A DNA stretch of 64,000 nt from VFKU01 sp038916785 (GCA_038916785.1 JBCLBO010000006.1:11263-75262); one strand, 5' to 3'; shown: positions 16,248 to 27,946, counted from the first letter of the stretch. Program-made: numbers and translations. The notes: generated by a model from the letters alone, not told the origin.

Positions 16248-17135
16248 ATGCGGACCGTATTTCATTGCGACGACATCGGAATGACGCCTGCGATTACGGA
16301 TCGGATCCTCGAGGCTTGGCGCTCCGGAATGCTGGACAGTTTCAGCGTGATCGCGAATGGAACGGGCCTGGACGAGGTATCGCGCGGTCTTCGGGAGGAT
16401 GCGAACCGGGATGTGTTGCTTTCTGCGCACCTTAATTTGAGCGAAGGCCTTCCTTCGGCGAGGCCGGATCGAGTGCCGCTGCTGTTGGACGAGGCGGGGA
16501 GTCTCTGCTGCGGTTGGGGTCTACTGATGCGGCAATTCGCAACAAAACCGCAGTCGTTTCATCTGGCGCTTAGAGTCCAGATCGAAACAGAATGGCGCGC
16601 ACAACTCGATACTATCGCGGCGGCCTGCGCTCCTCGCAGGTTGGATTGCATCGACGGGCATCTTCACATACACATGCTACCCCCCCTATTCCCGATCGCC
16701 GCGAATCTCGCCCGCGAATTTGGCATATCGCGAATTAGAATTTTGGATGAACCGTTCCATATTTCGGGCAATCCGAGTGATAGCCTTTCGCCGCAGTTTA
16801 CGAAAAATTTTCTTAAGCATTGTCTCTTGCGATGGTGTTCGAGACCTGCGATTCGTGTCGCCAGAGACATGGCACTCGACCATTTCGACTCGATCATTGG
16901 GATCTTGTATACCGGGCGAATGACCAGAGCCGCGGCGGAAGCAGGTATCGCCGCTGCGGAGAAACGCGGCGCGGAGACACTCGAGGTCCTTTTTCACATT
17001 GGACGCGCCAACAGCGACGAGGCGGGCCGGTGGAAGAATCGCCCGGCGCTGGGCAGGTTTCCGCTGAGTGAACTGCGCGACCGTGAATTCGAGGAACTCA
17101 CTTCCATGCGAAGTCTCTCCCATGACCGAGGTTGA
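16248..17135 (+). CDS. YdjC/ChbG-like carbohydrate deacetylase
   Basis: Metal-dependent deacetylase family acting on N-acetylated sugars. 295 residues with the family's metal-site motifs: N-terminal FHCDDIGMTPAI (DD pair), SAHLNLSEGLPS, and the H-x-H motif in DGHLHIHMLP. In polysaccharide loci such proteins may deacetylate HexNAc units of a lipid-linked glycan. The ATG at 16248 is preceded by AGGTGG. Its last 14 bases overlap the start of the GNAT gene, so the two are coupled. The DNA from here to about 19.8 kb is visibly less GC-rich than the flanks, suggesting acquisition. Confidence 0.85.
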   Translation: MRTVFHCDDIGMTPAITDRILEAWRSGMLDSFSVIANGTGLDEVSRGLREDANRDVLLSAHLNLSEGLPSARPDRVPLLLDEAGSLCCGWGLLMRQFATKPQSFHLALRVQIETEWRAQLDTIAAACAPRRLDCIDGHLHIHMLPPLFPIAANLAREFGISRIRILDEPFHISGNPSDSLSPQFTKNFLKHCLLRWCSRPAIRVARDMALDHFDSIIGILYTGRMTRAAAEAGIAAAEKRGAETLEVLFHIGRANSDEAGRWKNRPALGRFPLSELRDREFEELTSMRSLSHDRG

Positions 17136-18099
17136 CGTTCTCGATACCAGCGCTATTGATCTGGAGGCCTATGTGCGCCTACAGAAAGCGGCTTTCGCAC
17201 ATCTGCTTCAAAATGCCAACGTGTCCGACGGATATATGACTCCGGAGTACTACGCGTGGAAGTACCGTCCACCCAGCGGGAGCGCGAAAATCGCGGTCGT
17301 TCGCGAAAGTGGAGATCTCGCCGCAGTTACGGCGATGCTTCCGATCCAACTGCAGGTAGCGTCGACCCTGGCGTCCGGCTGGCACATCTGCGATGTCGCC
17401 ACGCGACCGGAATCGCGCGGGAAAGGTCACTTCCAGAGCTGTTTGAACGCGTTGACGAATGCCCCCGAAGCGGACAGCGTGTTCTTCGCATTTCCCAATG
17501 GTAATTCGAAGCGGGGTTTCGACAAGATTGGGTGGAAAGTGCTCCACAAGGTCACGACTTGGTTGAATCCATGGACTACATGGGCCGCGGCGGATGTCCC
17601 CAGTGTCAGGGAAATCGACCGTTTCGAGGCCGATCGGGATACGCTCGCAGCGCGTATCGCCAAGAAGGACCAGGTCAGTATTCGCCACTCGGCTGCCTAT
17701 CTCAACTGGCGATACTGCGACCACCCGATACACGAGTATGCTTGTTTCGTACACGACGAAAATGACGGGACGAGCGGCTTTGCTGTGGTGCGATTGGTGA
17801 GGGCCATGGGCCGCGACATCGCCGTTGCGATGGAGTTGCGAGGTGAGAGTAACACGATCGAACTGAGGTTGCTGCGGCAGATAGCGGCGTGGGCTCGTGG
17901 AAGGAAGTTGGCGCAGATGGTTTTGTTGGATACCGCGATGCCCCCGGCGAACGCGTTGACAGCCGGATTTATCCCAGTTCCCACCTTCGTACTGCCCAAG
18001 AAGCAATTGTTGATGGCTGGTGCTCCCTCCGGAGCCAAAGCGGAAACTATGATCGCGATGCGGTGGCGCGTGCAGACGGGCGATTGGGATGCCTTTTAG
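17122..18099 (+). CDS. GNAT family N-acyltransferase
   Basis: 325 residues. The acetyl-CoA-binding motif A is ATRPESRGKGHFQSC at about 91-105, with the R-x-x-G-x-G pyrophosphate loop. The N-terminal half carries the GNAT core; the second half is a longer domain of unknown substrate. Start ATG at 17122 (MTEVDVLD) overlaps the end of the YdjC gene by 14 bases. Beside a sugar deacetylase and a methyltransferase, it is likely to re-acylate the freed amine of a glycan; this is inference from context. Confidence 0.75.
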   Translation: MTEVDVLDTSAIDLEAYVRLQKAAFAHLLQNANVSDGYMTPEYYAWKYRPPSGSAKIAVVRESGDLAAVTAMLPIQLQVASTLASGWHICDVATRPESRGKGHFQSCLNALTNAPEADSVFFAFPNGNSKRGFDKIGWKVLHKVTTWLNPWTTWAAADVPSVREIDRFEADRDTLAARIAKKDQVSIRHSAAYLNWRYCDHPIHEYACFVHDENDGTSGFAVVRLVRAMGRDIAVAMELRGESNTIELRLLRQIAAWARGRKLAQMVLLDTAMPPANALTAGFIPVPTFVLPKKQLLMAGAPSGAKAETMIAMRWRVQTGDWDAF

Positions 18100-18181
18100 A
18101 GTGTAGTTCGTCGCGATTGTCGTATCATGCTGGCGAAACTGGGCCCTCGTTCGTGGTGGCCATAACCGTGAAGGCATCTAC

Positions 18182-18925
18182 GTGTCTATTTTCGCTGATG
18201 GCACCGTCGACTACGACCAGCATTGGGCGGAAGGTATCGACACTTACCGCAGCCACCCAACCAGCCGGCACCGCCGTAGATTCGTCATCAAGACGCTCGC
18301 GAAATGCTCGATCACTCCCGCAACGTTCGTCTTCGACTACGGGTGCGGCGCGGGTCTGGTGTTGAGCGATGCGCAGCGCGCATTCGGACTTTGCAACGAA
18401 CAACTCGGCGGATGCGATATTTCCGAAGTGGGAATTGGGCGGGCCCGCGAAGCAATCCCATCGCCCCATTTTTACGTTGGTGCGTTCCCGGAGCCAGGGA
18501 AGCCGATCGACATTGCGATCTGTACGGAAGTCATCGAACACACGGCGGAATACGAGCATATGCTCCGATGGATCGCTGAGCACCTCGGGCCGGCCGGCCA
18601 TTTGATTCTGACAACCCCGGGCGTTCCGATGGATCCGCCCGATGAGTTCTACGGACACGTACAACACTTCGAGATCGACCGGCTCATCGCGACTCTGGAG
18701 GATTGCGGTTTCGCGATCGTGACGGCCCGGCTTTGGGGTTTCCCGTTTTTCAGTCTGCAAAAGTGGGTGACCAAGCACCAGTTCGATCGAATTAGGAAGG
18801 GCTTCATGCACGGAGGGCTGGATGCCGGGAAGCGTATCCTGTTCGAGATCGCGTACCGGTTGTACTTCGTGCACGATTGGATTCCGCTGGGCCCGCAGAT
18901 ATTCATCCACGCGAGGAAAGTGTAA
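18182..18925 (+). CDS. Class I SAM-dependent methyltransferase
   Basis: 247 residues. Motif I is VFDYGCGAG at about 43-51, followed by a DIS acidic loop and the post-motif CTEVIEHTAEYEHML characteristic of the Methyltransf_11/23 group of small-molecule or sugar methyltransferases. GTG start at 18182 with GAAGG just upstream. It is the third gene of the cassette after tRNA-Val, so a role in decorating a surface glycan or lipid is plausible. Substrate cannot be read from sequence. Confidence 0.85.
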   Translation: MSIFADGTVDYDQHWAEGIDTYRSHPTSRHRRRFVIKTLAKCSITPATFVFDYGCGAGLVLSDAQRAFGLCNEQLGGCDISEVGIGRAREAIPSPHFYVGAFPEPGKPIDIAICTEVIEHTAEYEHMLRWIAEHLGPAGHLILTTPGVPMDPPDEFYGHVQHFEIDRLIATLEDCGFAIVTARLWGFPFFSLQKWVTKHQFDRIRKGFMHGGLDAGKRILFEIAYRLYFVHDWIPLGPQIFIHARKV

Positions 18926-19006
18926 ATACGGATTCCGTCTCGCGCCTCGCCGGGACCGGAGGAGAGCTCCGCGTGCCGACCGTTGCCACTCCGGCCCGCC
19001 GCCTTC

Positions 19007-19819
19007 TCAGCGCGCAACGGTAACGCGTAAGAAGGTCGCGGGAATCGAGGTGGCATCTTTGCTGGGGCCCTTGTTTTGGCTGTTGAACAGCGCTTCCAAC
19101 TCCTTGGCCAACTCAGCGGTCCGGCCGTTTTTTTCCGCCGCTTCGAATGCATTCATGGTTGGCCCGTAGTATGTTCTGAATGCCGCCAGGAGCTCCGATG
19201 GCGCGCCGGGATAGTTGAAGGTATACGTGTCTCTGACGAAGGATATCTTCTCTTTTGGAATCCCCGCGCCTGCGAAACGCTCGATCACGTTGCCCTCGAT
19301 CCCCCACGTCATAGGGCTGATGAAGCCTTCCGGCGGTGGCGGCGAGTATGCGGAGCTGATTTTCAGAATTTGCGCCACCAATGTCGGATCATTGGGAATC
19401 CAGTTCCCCATGACGATCCGGCCGCCGGGCCGGGTCACGCGCACCATCTCCTTGGCCACCTCAAAGGGCTTTGGCGCGAACATGGCTCCAAAGATGCTCA
19501 CGACGAGGTCAAAACTATGATCTTTCAGCTCGTGTAAATTGGACGCATCGCCTTCCTGAAACGTGCAGTTCGTGAGGCCTTGCTCCTTTGCACGCTTGTT
19601 GCCGGCGTCAACCAGGTTCCTCGCGATATCGACGCCCAACACGTCGGCTCCTAGTCTTGCCTCTGGCAATGCCGTCGTGCCGTCGCCGCACCCGAGATCC
19701 AGGACTTTGAGTCCTTTCGTGATTCCGAGTCCCTTGACGAGGGCCTCTCCGCTCTCTCTCATACTGTGCGCAATGCGGGTAAAGTCGCCTTTTTCCCAGA
19801 GTGCTTTGTTCGGATTCAT
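19007..19819 (-). CDS. Class I SAM-dependent methyltransferase (UbiE-like)
   Basis: 270 residues. Motif I VLDLGCGDGTTA, acidic loop LGVDIA, then DASNLHELKDHSFDLVVSIFG and RVTRPGGRIVMGNWI, the pattern of the Methyltransf_11/25 group. C-terminal half includes a Pro-rich loop (SAYSPPPPEGF) seen in a set of uncharacterised bacterial methyltransferases. It is convergent with the methyltransferase at 18182. AAGGAGAG lies 11 bases before the ATG. Substrate unknown. The 242-base gap on its 5' side shows no gene. Confidence 0.85.
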   Translation of the reverse strand: MNPNKALWEKGDFTRIAHSMRESGEALVKGLGITKGLKVLDLGCGDGTTALPEARLGADVLGVDIARNLVDAGNKRAKEQGLTNCTFQEGDASNLHELKDHSFDLVVSIFGAMFAPKPFEVAKEMVRVTRPGGRIVMGNWIPNDPTLVAQILKISSAYSPPPPEGFISPMTWGIEGNVIERFAGAGIPKEKISFVRDTYTFNYPGAPSELLAAFRTYYGPTMNAFEAAEKNGRTAELAKELEALFNSQNKGPSKDATSIPATFLRVTVAR

Positions 19820-20061
19820 TGGAGCGCGCCCTCTCCTTCAGTTAAGGCTTTAGTTTTGGGGGATTGTAAGACTTTTCGAGGTGAAGTCCAAACCCTTCGC
19901 CGTCGCGCGGCCGGGGGTCACCAAGGCTTGATCGGCAGCGGAGCGGTCAACTTTGCACCGTACTTTTCCAGCTTGATGGCCTCGCCGAAATGGCCTAGAA
20001 TCATGGCTGGGCGGGTAGTGGCGGCGCCGGGGCGGGCGGCTGTCGAACGGAGGCGCGCGGC

Positions 20062-21431
<1,370 letters not shown>

Positions 21432-21435
<4 letters not shown>

Positions 21436-23873
21436 AGTTCCAGGCCGTCGCTGGAGCGATCGCCGCGCTGATCGCCGCGGGCCCAGCCTCGGTGGCGGCA
21501 GGTTCGGACCTTGCGCTTGTGCCCGACTCGATCGCGCTTGCGTACGCGGGGGCCTTTCACGGATTGGTCGTCGAAGAGGCGGACGGCAGCCGCTACATCG
21601 GCGACGTCACGGCGCAGGCGAGTTTTGTTTCGTCCGATCCTCTGGTGGCCACGGTGGATGCGGCGGGCGGCGTGCGCGCGGTGGGGAACGGCGAGGCGAC
21701 GATCTCGGCGACGATCGACGGGCGGACGGCCGCGGCGACGGTTCGCGTGTCGGGCGCGGACTTGCCCTTCGAGCGAAGTTTCCGGAACCATGTTCAGCCG
21801 GTGCTCTACAAAATGGGGTGCAACACCGGCGCGTGCCACGGGGCGGCGGCGGGGAAGAACGGATTCAAGCTTTCGCTGCGCGGCTACGACTTCGATTGGG
21901 ACCACAAGACGCTGACTCGGCAGGCGAACGCGCGGCGGGTGTCGCTGGCGGAGCCGGAGCAGAGCCTGATGCTGCTCAAGCCGACGATGGCGATTCCGCA
22001 CGAAGGCGGGCTGCGCTTTGAGAAAGACTCGGAGCCGTACCGGATATTGCTCGAGTGGATCCGCGCGGGCGCGCCGGTCGCGCGCGAGAGCGATGCGCGG
22101 GTCGAGCGGATCGAGACGCTGCCTAAACTGATCACGCTGACGAAGGGCGCCACGCAGCAGGTGCTCGTGCGCGCGCACTACAGCGACGGGCGTTACGAAG
22201 ACGTGACGCGCTGGGCGAAATTCGATACGACGGACGAGTCGGTCGCTACGGTCGATGGGCTGGGCAAGGTGGTGGTGCAGGGCCCGGGCGCGGCGTCGAT
22301 TTCGGTGTGGTACTCGAGCCGGGTGGCTTCGTCGGAGTTGATGGTGCCGCGGGACGCGCCGGTACCGGCGGATATCTTTGCCGCGGCGCCGCGGAACAAT
22401 TTCATCGACGACCTCGTGCTCAAACAACTACACGCGCTGCGGATTGCGCCGGCGGCCGGCGCTACGGACGGGCAGTTCGTGCGCCGGGCGTATCTGGACG
22501 CGATCGGCGTGTTGCCGTCGGTGGAGGAGACGCGGTCGTTTTTGGCGGAGGGCGCGGCGGATAAGCGGGAAAAGCTGATCGACGCGCTGCTCGAACGGCC
22601 GGAATTCGTCGATTATTGGACCTACCAATGGTCCGATTTGCTGCTGCTATCGTCGCGGAACCTGCCGGGATCGGCGCTTGGTTCGTTCTACCGCTTCATC
22701 CGGCAGAACGTCGAGGCGAACACGCCGTGGGACAAGTTCACCACGCAGATATTGACGGCGAAAGGCAATACGGAGAACGACGGCGCGGCGAATTATTTTG
22801 CGATGCACCAAGAGACGACGGACCTGACGGAGACGACCTCGCAGACTTTTCTTGGGATGTCGATCACCTGCGCGCGCTGCCACAACCATCCGCTCGAGAA
22901 ATGGACGCAAGACGACTACTTCGGGATGGCGAACCTGTTTGCGCGCGTGAAGATGAAGGCCTCGGCGCAGGGCGGCATCGATGTGATTCCCGCGCAATTT
23001 GGCGAGGTGGTGCATCCGCGGCTGGGCCGCGCGGTTCCGCCGAGGCCGCTCGACGGTGTGGCGCTCGCGGCGGACTTCGCCGGGGACCGGCGCGCGGAGC
23101 TGGCGCGCTGGATGACCTCGCCGGAGAACCCGTATTTTACGCGCGCGCTGGTGAATCGCGTGTGGAAGAATTTCATGGGCCGGGGGCTGGTGGAGCCGGT
23201 GGACGATTTACGTCTGTCGAACCCGGCGTCGAATCCGGAGTTGATGGAGGCGCTGTCGGCGGACGTGGTGGATCACGGGTACGACGTGAAGCAGCTCATT
23301 CGCACGATCATGCGGTCGGCGGCGTATCAGCGGTCGTCCGCGCCGAGCGACCCGGAGCAGCCGGACGGGAAATATTATTCGCAATACGTCATGCACCGCT
23401 TGAGCGCGGAGGTGATCCTGGACGGGTACTCGCAGGTGACCGGGGTGCCGACGGAATTCTCCGGGTACCCGGCGGGGTATCGGGCGCTTCAATTGCCGGA
23501 TTCGCAGGTGGGCTCGTATTTCCTGACGGCATTCGGACGGCCGCAGCGTCAGCAGACGTGCTCCTGCGAGCGGACGGAAGCGTCCAACATCGCACAGGCG
23601 CTGCACGTGGCCAATGGCGACACGCTGAACGGGAAATTGCGCGCGGAGAATTCGAGCCTGGCGAAATACGTGGCTGACGGCGCGACGGACGAGGCGGTCC
23701 TCGACGACCTGTATCTGCGCGCGCTGTCGCGTCCGCCGGGCGTGACCGAGCGCAACGGCGCGCTGGCCGCGCTGGGCGAGGCGGCGACGGAAGGGCCGGA
23801 ATCGCGGCGGGAGGCCTTCGAGGATCTGGCGTGGGCGGTGCTGTCGAGCAAGGAATTTTTGTTTAACCACTGA
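21432..23873 (+). CDS. DUF1549/DUF1553 cytochrome-like protein with Big-2 domain
   Basis: 813 residues, exported. Signal peptide at 1-24; bacterial Ig-like (Big-2) domain at about 28-108; a heme-binding-like motif CNTGACH at 130-136, which is CX4CH rather than CX2CH; a second Ig-like stretch at about 215-300; DUF1549 with a further CARCH motif (about 480-484, in CARCHNHPLEKW); and DUF1553 ending SSKEFLFNH, the family's conserved end. Start is GTG at 21432, sharing four bases with the DUF1501 stop. Proteins of this layout are found at the planctomycete surface, but function is unknown. They may carry covalent heme; this is inference from the CxnCH motifs. Confidence 0.92.
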
Positions 23874-23945
23874 GGGCCTCCGGCAGGAGGAAACAGCGGG
23901 TAAGGCGGGTCATGGCCCGCCCGACAACGAGTGTCGATCGGAATC

Positions 23946-26900
23946 ATGAATCGTGTTTCGATGATAGGGAGCTTCGTGATCGCCGCCGGCCTGATCACGG
24001 GCGCGGCGGCCGGGGCCGAGCCGCTGGTGTTTGAGAAGGACGTTTTTCCGATCTTTCAGAAGCGCTGCGCGGGGTGTCACTTTCCGGATGCGGAACAACT
24101 GAAGGCCGAGCTCAATCTTTCGACGGGCGCGACGGCGCTGGCGGGCGGCAAGAGCGGGCCGAGCATCGTGCCGGGATCGAGCGCGACGAGTCCGATGATA
24201 CTGAGCTTGCACGGCTCTCGCGATCCGGTAATGCCTCCTCCGGAGAAATTCGATGAATTGCCGGCGGAGGAAATCGCGATCATTGCGCGTTGGATCGACG
24301 ACGGTGCCGGATTTGACGAATCTATCGTGCCCGTGCGCGCCGCGGTTTCGCCGGCGCCTGTGGGCGGTGCGGCGCCTGTGCGTCCTGCGGCGATCACCTC
24401 TTCGGCGTGGACCGCGGGAACTGAGCCGGGCCGGGTGCTTCTTGCGCAGGGCGGCCTGCGGACGGTGCAGTTGATTTCGCTCGACGCGCAGACGGGCCGG
24501 GGTGAGTCCGCGGCGTTGCTCGAAGGCCACGCCGACATGGTGCGCGCGCTCGCCTTTTCGCCCGACGGGGCGTTTCTCGCCGCGGGCGGCGGACCTGCGT
24601 CGCGGCAGGGCGAGGTGGTGCTGTGGCGCGTGGCGGATCGATCGCGCGCGTGGATCAAGAGCGCGCACAAGGACGCCGTGCTCGACGTCGCGTTCAGCCC
24701 GGACGGAACACTGCTTGCTACGTCGAGTTATGACAAGACAATAGTGATATGGAACTCCGAGACCGGCGAGCCGATTCGCACGCTGAGCAATCACGTCGAC
24801 GCGGTTTTCGCGATCGCGTTCAGCCCCGACGGCGCGCTGATCGCGTCCGGCGGCGGCGACCGTATGGTGAAAATCTGGGATGCGAAGACGGGTGGGTTGC
24901 TGACGACGATCTCGGACTCGAAGGACGCGGTGATGGCGCTGGTCTTCGCGCCGAACGGGACGCGCCTGGCGGCGGCGGGCGCGGACAAGATCATCCGGGT
25001 GTGGGAGATGGGCGCGGCGCGGTTCGACCAGACTGCGGTGTCGATGGGCAAGCTGCTGCGATCGAGTTTCGCTCACAACGGCGCGGTGCTGGCGTTGTGC
25101 TATTCGCCGGACAGCGCGACCCTGTATTCGACCGGCGAGGACCGCGTGATTAAGGCGTGGGACGCGGAGTTACTCACGGAGAAGAAGACCTTCGAGCCGC
25201 AGTCTGATTGGGTGTCTGCGATGGCGCTGAGTCCCGATGGCCGCTTGCTTGCCGCCGGCCGTTTCGACGCGACGGAGACTATATATGCGGCCGATACCGG
25301 CGAAGCGCTGTCGGGAAACAATCCGGTCTCGGTCGCCAAGGCGGCCGCGCCCGAGGCGGAGACCGGGCGCAAGAAGGTGACTAGTCTGTCCGTGGATCCG
25401 GTGATTATCGAAGCGACCGTGCCGCCTTCCATCGGGGGCCTGAACCCCTCGCGGCTGCATCGGGGCGGCGAAATCGAGATCGAGATCGATGCCAAGAATC
25501 TTGACGGCGCGGCGCCGGTGGTGACGCATCCTGGAATTACGGCGACCGTGATCGCGAACGAGGCGATGCCGCCGCCTGACATCACGCTGGCGGCGGTGCG
25601 CGGAACGGACGCGGACATTTTCGACAACGCGCGGCCTTACAAGGTGAAGATCAAACTTTCGGTGCCGCAGGACGCGGCGACCGGGTACTACGAATTGATG
25701 TTCCGCACGGCGACCGGGCTGACTAACGCGCAGGGGTTCACGGTGATCGTGGCGCCGGACCTTGTCGAGGCCGAGCCGAACGACGCGGCGGACCAGGCGC
25801 AGTCGATCGAGTGGCCTGCGGTCGTGTCGGGGCAGATCGTGCAGCCCGGCGACGTGGATCGGTATCGATTCGCGGCGCGCGCGGGCCAGGAGATCGTATT
25901 CGCGATCACCGACAGCGAGATCAACGCCGCAATGCGGTTGCTCGACGCAAGCGGCCAGGCGGTCGCGGGGCCGATCGCAGGCGGGGGCGAAGACGCGAAG
26001 CGGTTCGGGTATCGTGTGGCCGCGGACGGCGACTACGTGCTCGAGTTGAGCGACAAGGACCTTCGGGGCGGCCTGGGGTATCGGCTGCACGCGGGTGCGT
26101 ATCCCTATGTAACGCGCGTGTGGCCGCTCGGCGTGCGTGCGGGGGCGCTGGCCAAGGTCGAGGTGGATGGGTTCAACCTGGGCGTGGCGCCTGGTCTGAT
26201 TGACGTGACGCCGCCTGCGACCGCGACGCACGAGACGACGCTGGGACTGCCGATTGCGGGCGTGGAGGGCAGTCCGATCGCGATTCCGTCGATCGCCGTG
26301 GCGGCGTATGACGAGGCGATGGAAGTCGAGCCGAACGACTCGCCGGAACAGGCGCAGATCGTCGGGTTTCCGTTCACCGTCAACGGGCGCATCCAGCCGG
26401 CCGGGGGAGCGGTCCAGGACAGCGACGTATTCCGCTTCACGGCCACGCAAGGGCAGACGGTCCTCATCGAGACGATGGCCGCCCGGTTGGGTTCGCCGGT
26501 GGACTCGGTCGTCGAGGTGCTGGGCGCGGACGGCGCGGTATTGGCGCGCGGCGTGATCCGGTGTGTGGCGGAGACCTTCGTGACGCTGGCGAACCGGGAT
26601 TCTAAATCCAGCGGCATCCGGCTGGATAGTTGGCGCGATCTGGCGATTGGCGACCATGTGATGATTGGCTCCGAGATCATCCAGGTCGATGCGCTGCCCG
26701 ACTACGGCGACGAGGACGTGGGATTCAAGGCGTACCCGAGCGGGCAGCGATACGGCGTGTTCGGGACCACGCCCGAATACCACTCGGTGAACCAGAAGGC
26801 GTTTAAGGTGGAGGTGTTGCCGCCGGACGCGTCGCCGGCGGCGAACGGGATGCCGGTGTTCCCCTTGATGTGGACGAACGACGACGGCTTTTTCGGCGAG

Positions 26901-27716
26901 GGCACGGCGGAGGGCGATTCGTTCCTGGAGTTCACCGCGCCGGCCGACGGCGAGTATTGTGTGCGCGTGCGCGACGCGCTGGGCGACGGGGGCGAGCGCT
27001 ACGCGTATCGGCTGATGTTGCGGGCGTACGAGCCGGACTTCGACGTGGTGATGTCGCCGTACCGCGTGAATATTTCGCGCGGCAGCCGCCGGCCGATTGA
27101 AGTCCGGGTGCGGCGCAAGGACGGATTTGACGCGCCGGTGGCGGTCGCGCTGCAAGGCCTGCCGCAGGGATTCACGGCGGCGCCCGGCGTGATACTGGGC
27201 GACGACGATACCGTGAGGCTCGCGTTGGTCGCCGGGCCGGACGCGCAATCGACCGGCATGGACGCGACGTTCGTGATCACGGCGGAGGCGGAGTTGAACG
27301 GCCAGGCCGCGGTGCGCGAGACGCGGCTGGGCCCGATTACGGTGAGCGAAGTGCCGGCCGACCTCAGCGTGTATAACGGCGAAGAGCGGCTCGCGATCGC
27401 TCCGGGGCAGTCCGGCTGGATCTCCGTGAAGCTCGGCCGTGCGAACGGGTTCAACAGCCGCGTGCCGATAGACGTGCTCAATCTGCCGTTTGGCGTGCGC
27501 GTGATGGACACGGGGCTGAACGGCATTCTCGTGCGGGACGGCGAGTTCGACCGCAAGATGGAGATTTTCGTCGAGCCTTGGGTACAGCCGATGACGCGGG
27601 ACATTTATGTCCAGGCGCGCATCGAGACGGTGTCGTCGGCGCAGCCGGTGTTCATCGGCGAGTCGATCGAACTGAGCATCGCGCCGCAGCCGGCGAAGAT
27701 CGCGGGGAAGCCGTAG
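23946..27716 (+). CDS. Exported cytochrome c-WD40-PPC mosaic protein
   Basis: About 1256 residues. Signal peptide 1-24; planctomycete-type cytochrome c domain with CAGCH at 41-45 and a downstream MPPP segment with the likely axial Met; a WD40 propeller at about 190-455 with repeats such as LAFSPDGAFLAAGG and YDKTIVIWNSETGEP; then a beta-rich half with two pre-peptidase C-terminal (PPC) domains, each beginning EAEPNDAADQAQ or EVEPNDSPEQAQ. It looks like a large extracytoplasmic scaffold with one heme. An in-frame GTG at 23931 is an alternative start. It follows the DUF1549/1553 gene by 72 bases and probably shares its transcript. WD40 plus PSCyt1 is a known combination in this group of phyla; function unknown. 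Confidence 0.9.
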   Translation: MNRVSMIGSFVIAAGLITGAAAGAEPLVFEKDVFPIFQKRCAGCHFPDAEQLKAELNLSTGATALAGGKSGPSIVPGSSATSPMILSLHGSRDPVMPPPEKFDELPAEEIAIIARWIDDGAGFDESIVPVRAAVSPAPVGGAAPVRPAAITSSAWTAGTEPGRVLLAQGGLRTVQLISLDAQTGRGESAALLEGHADMVRALAFSPDGAFLAAGGGPASRQGEVVLWRVADRSRAWIKSAHKDAVLDVAFSPDGTLLATSSYDKTIVIWNSETGEPIRTLSNHVDAVFAIAFSPDGALIASGGGDRMVKIWDAKTGGLLTTISDSKDAVMALVFAPNGTRLAAAGADKIIRVWEMGAARFDQTAVSMGKLLRSSFAHNGAVLALCYSPDSATLYSTGEDRVIKAWDAELLTEKKTFEPQSDWVSAMALSPDGRLLAAGRFDATETIYAADTGEALSGNNPVSVAKAAAPEAETGRKKVTSLSVDPVIIEATVPPSIGGLNPSRLHRGGEIEIEIDAKNLDGAAPVVTHPGITATVIANEAMPPPDITLAAVRGTDADIFDNARPYKVKIKLSVPQDAATGYYELMFRTATGLTNAQGFTVIVAPDLVEAEPNDAADQAQSIEWPAVVSGQIVQPGDVDRYRFAARAGQEIVFAITDSEINAAMRLLDASGQAVAGPIAGGGEDAKRFGYRVAADGDYVLELSDKDLRGGLGYRLHAGAYPYVTRVWPLGVRAGALAKVEVDGFNLGVAPGLIDVTPPATATHETTLGLPIAGVEGSPIAIPSIAVAAYDEAMEVEPNDSPEQAQIVGFPFTVNGRIQPAGGAVQDSDVFRFTATQGQTVLIETMAARLGSPVDSVVEVLGADGAVLARGVIRCVAETFVTLANRDSKSSGIRLDSWRDLAIGDHVMIGSEIIQVDALPDYGDEDVGFKAYPSGQRYGVFGTTPEYHSVNQKAFKVEVLPPDASPAANGMPVFPLMWTNDDGFFGEGTAEGDSFLEFTAPADGEYCVRVRDALGDGGERYAYRLMLRAYEPDFDVVMSPYRVNISRGSRRPIEVRVRRKDGFDAPVAVALQGLPQGFTAAPGVILGDDDTVRLALVAGPDAQSTGMDATFVITAEAELNGQAAVRETRLGPITVSEVPADLSVYNGEERLAIAPGQSGWISVKLGRANGFNSRVPIDVLNLPFGVRVMDTGLNGILVRDGEFDRKMEIFVEPWVQPMTRDIYVQARIETVSSAQPVFIGESIELSIAPQPAKIAGKP

Positions 27717-27756
27717 GCGGTTGCGGGCTTAGGGTTTGTCTTGCTGGGTTTCGTGC

Positions 27757-27797
27757 TGGCCGACGGGGAGATTCTTCGCTCCGCTCAGAATGACAAA
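27757..27797. repeat. Dispersed GAGCGGAGCGAAGAATCTCC element, copy 1
   Basis: On the minus strand reads TTTGTCATTCTGAGCGG followed by AGCGAAGAATCTCCCCGTCGG. It is almost identical over about 41 bases to 44705-44745 on the plus strand. This family resembles widespread bacterial repeats whose translation reads VILSGAKNL, exactly as seen here in an antisense frame. It abuts the broken end of a dedA remnant. Confidence 0.8.
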
Positions 27798-27946
27798 GTG
27801 TAGCCGTCGGCCAACGCGGCGAAGGCCCGGACGATTTCGGAGGGTACGGGTGCGATCATGCACTCGAGCGCCATCATCAGGACCAGGCCGGGGTAGCCCA
27901 GCGTGGACATGACGGAAGTAATCCAATGCGCGATGTGTTCGACCAA
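27785..27946 (-). pseudogene. dedA-family N-terminal remnant
   Basis: Lies in the 373-base gap between the cytochrome-WD40 gene and the next cytochrome gene. The minus strand encodes about 53 residues, VEHIAHWITSVMSTLGYPG then LVLMMALECMIAPVPSEIV, the characteristic start of DedA/SNARE-associated membrane proteins. It then runs into TLSF and a stop inside the dispersed repeat. A TTG start at 27946 has GGAGG 5 bases upstream, so the 5' end looks intact. The remaining roughly 150 residues of a DedA protein are missing. I infer a 3' truncation associated with the repeat. Confidence 0.75.

Noticed and set aside
16049..16435. 128-codon frame overlapping the YdjC gene start
   Set aside because: It overlaps a gene with strong motifs and has no signature of its own.
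25170..27248. 692-codon open frame antisense to the cytochrome-WD40 gene
   Set aside because: Composition dominated by Arg, His and Gln with no domain; a shadow of codon bias in the sense gene.
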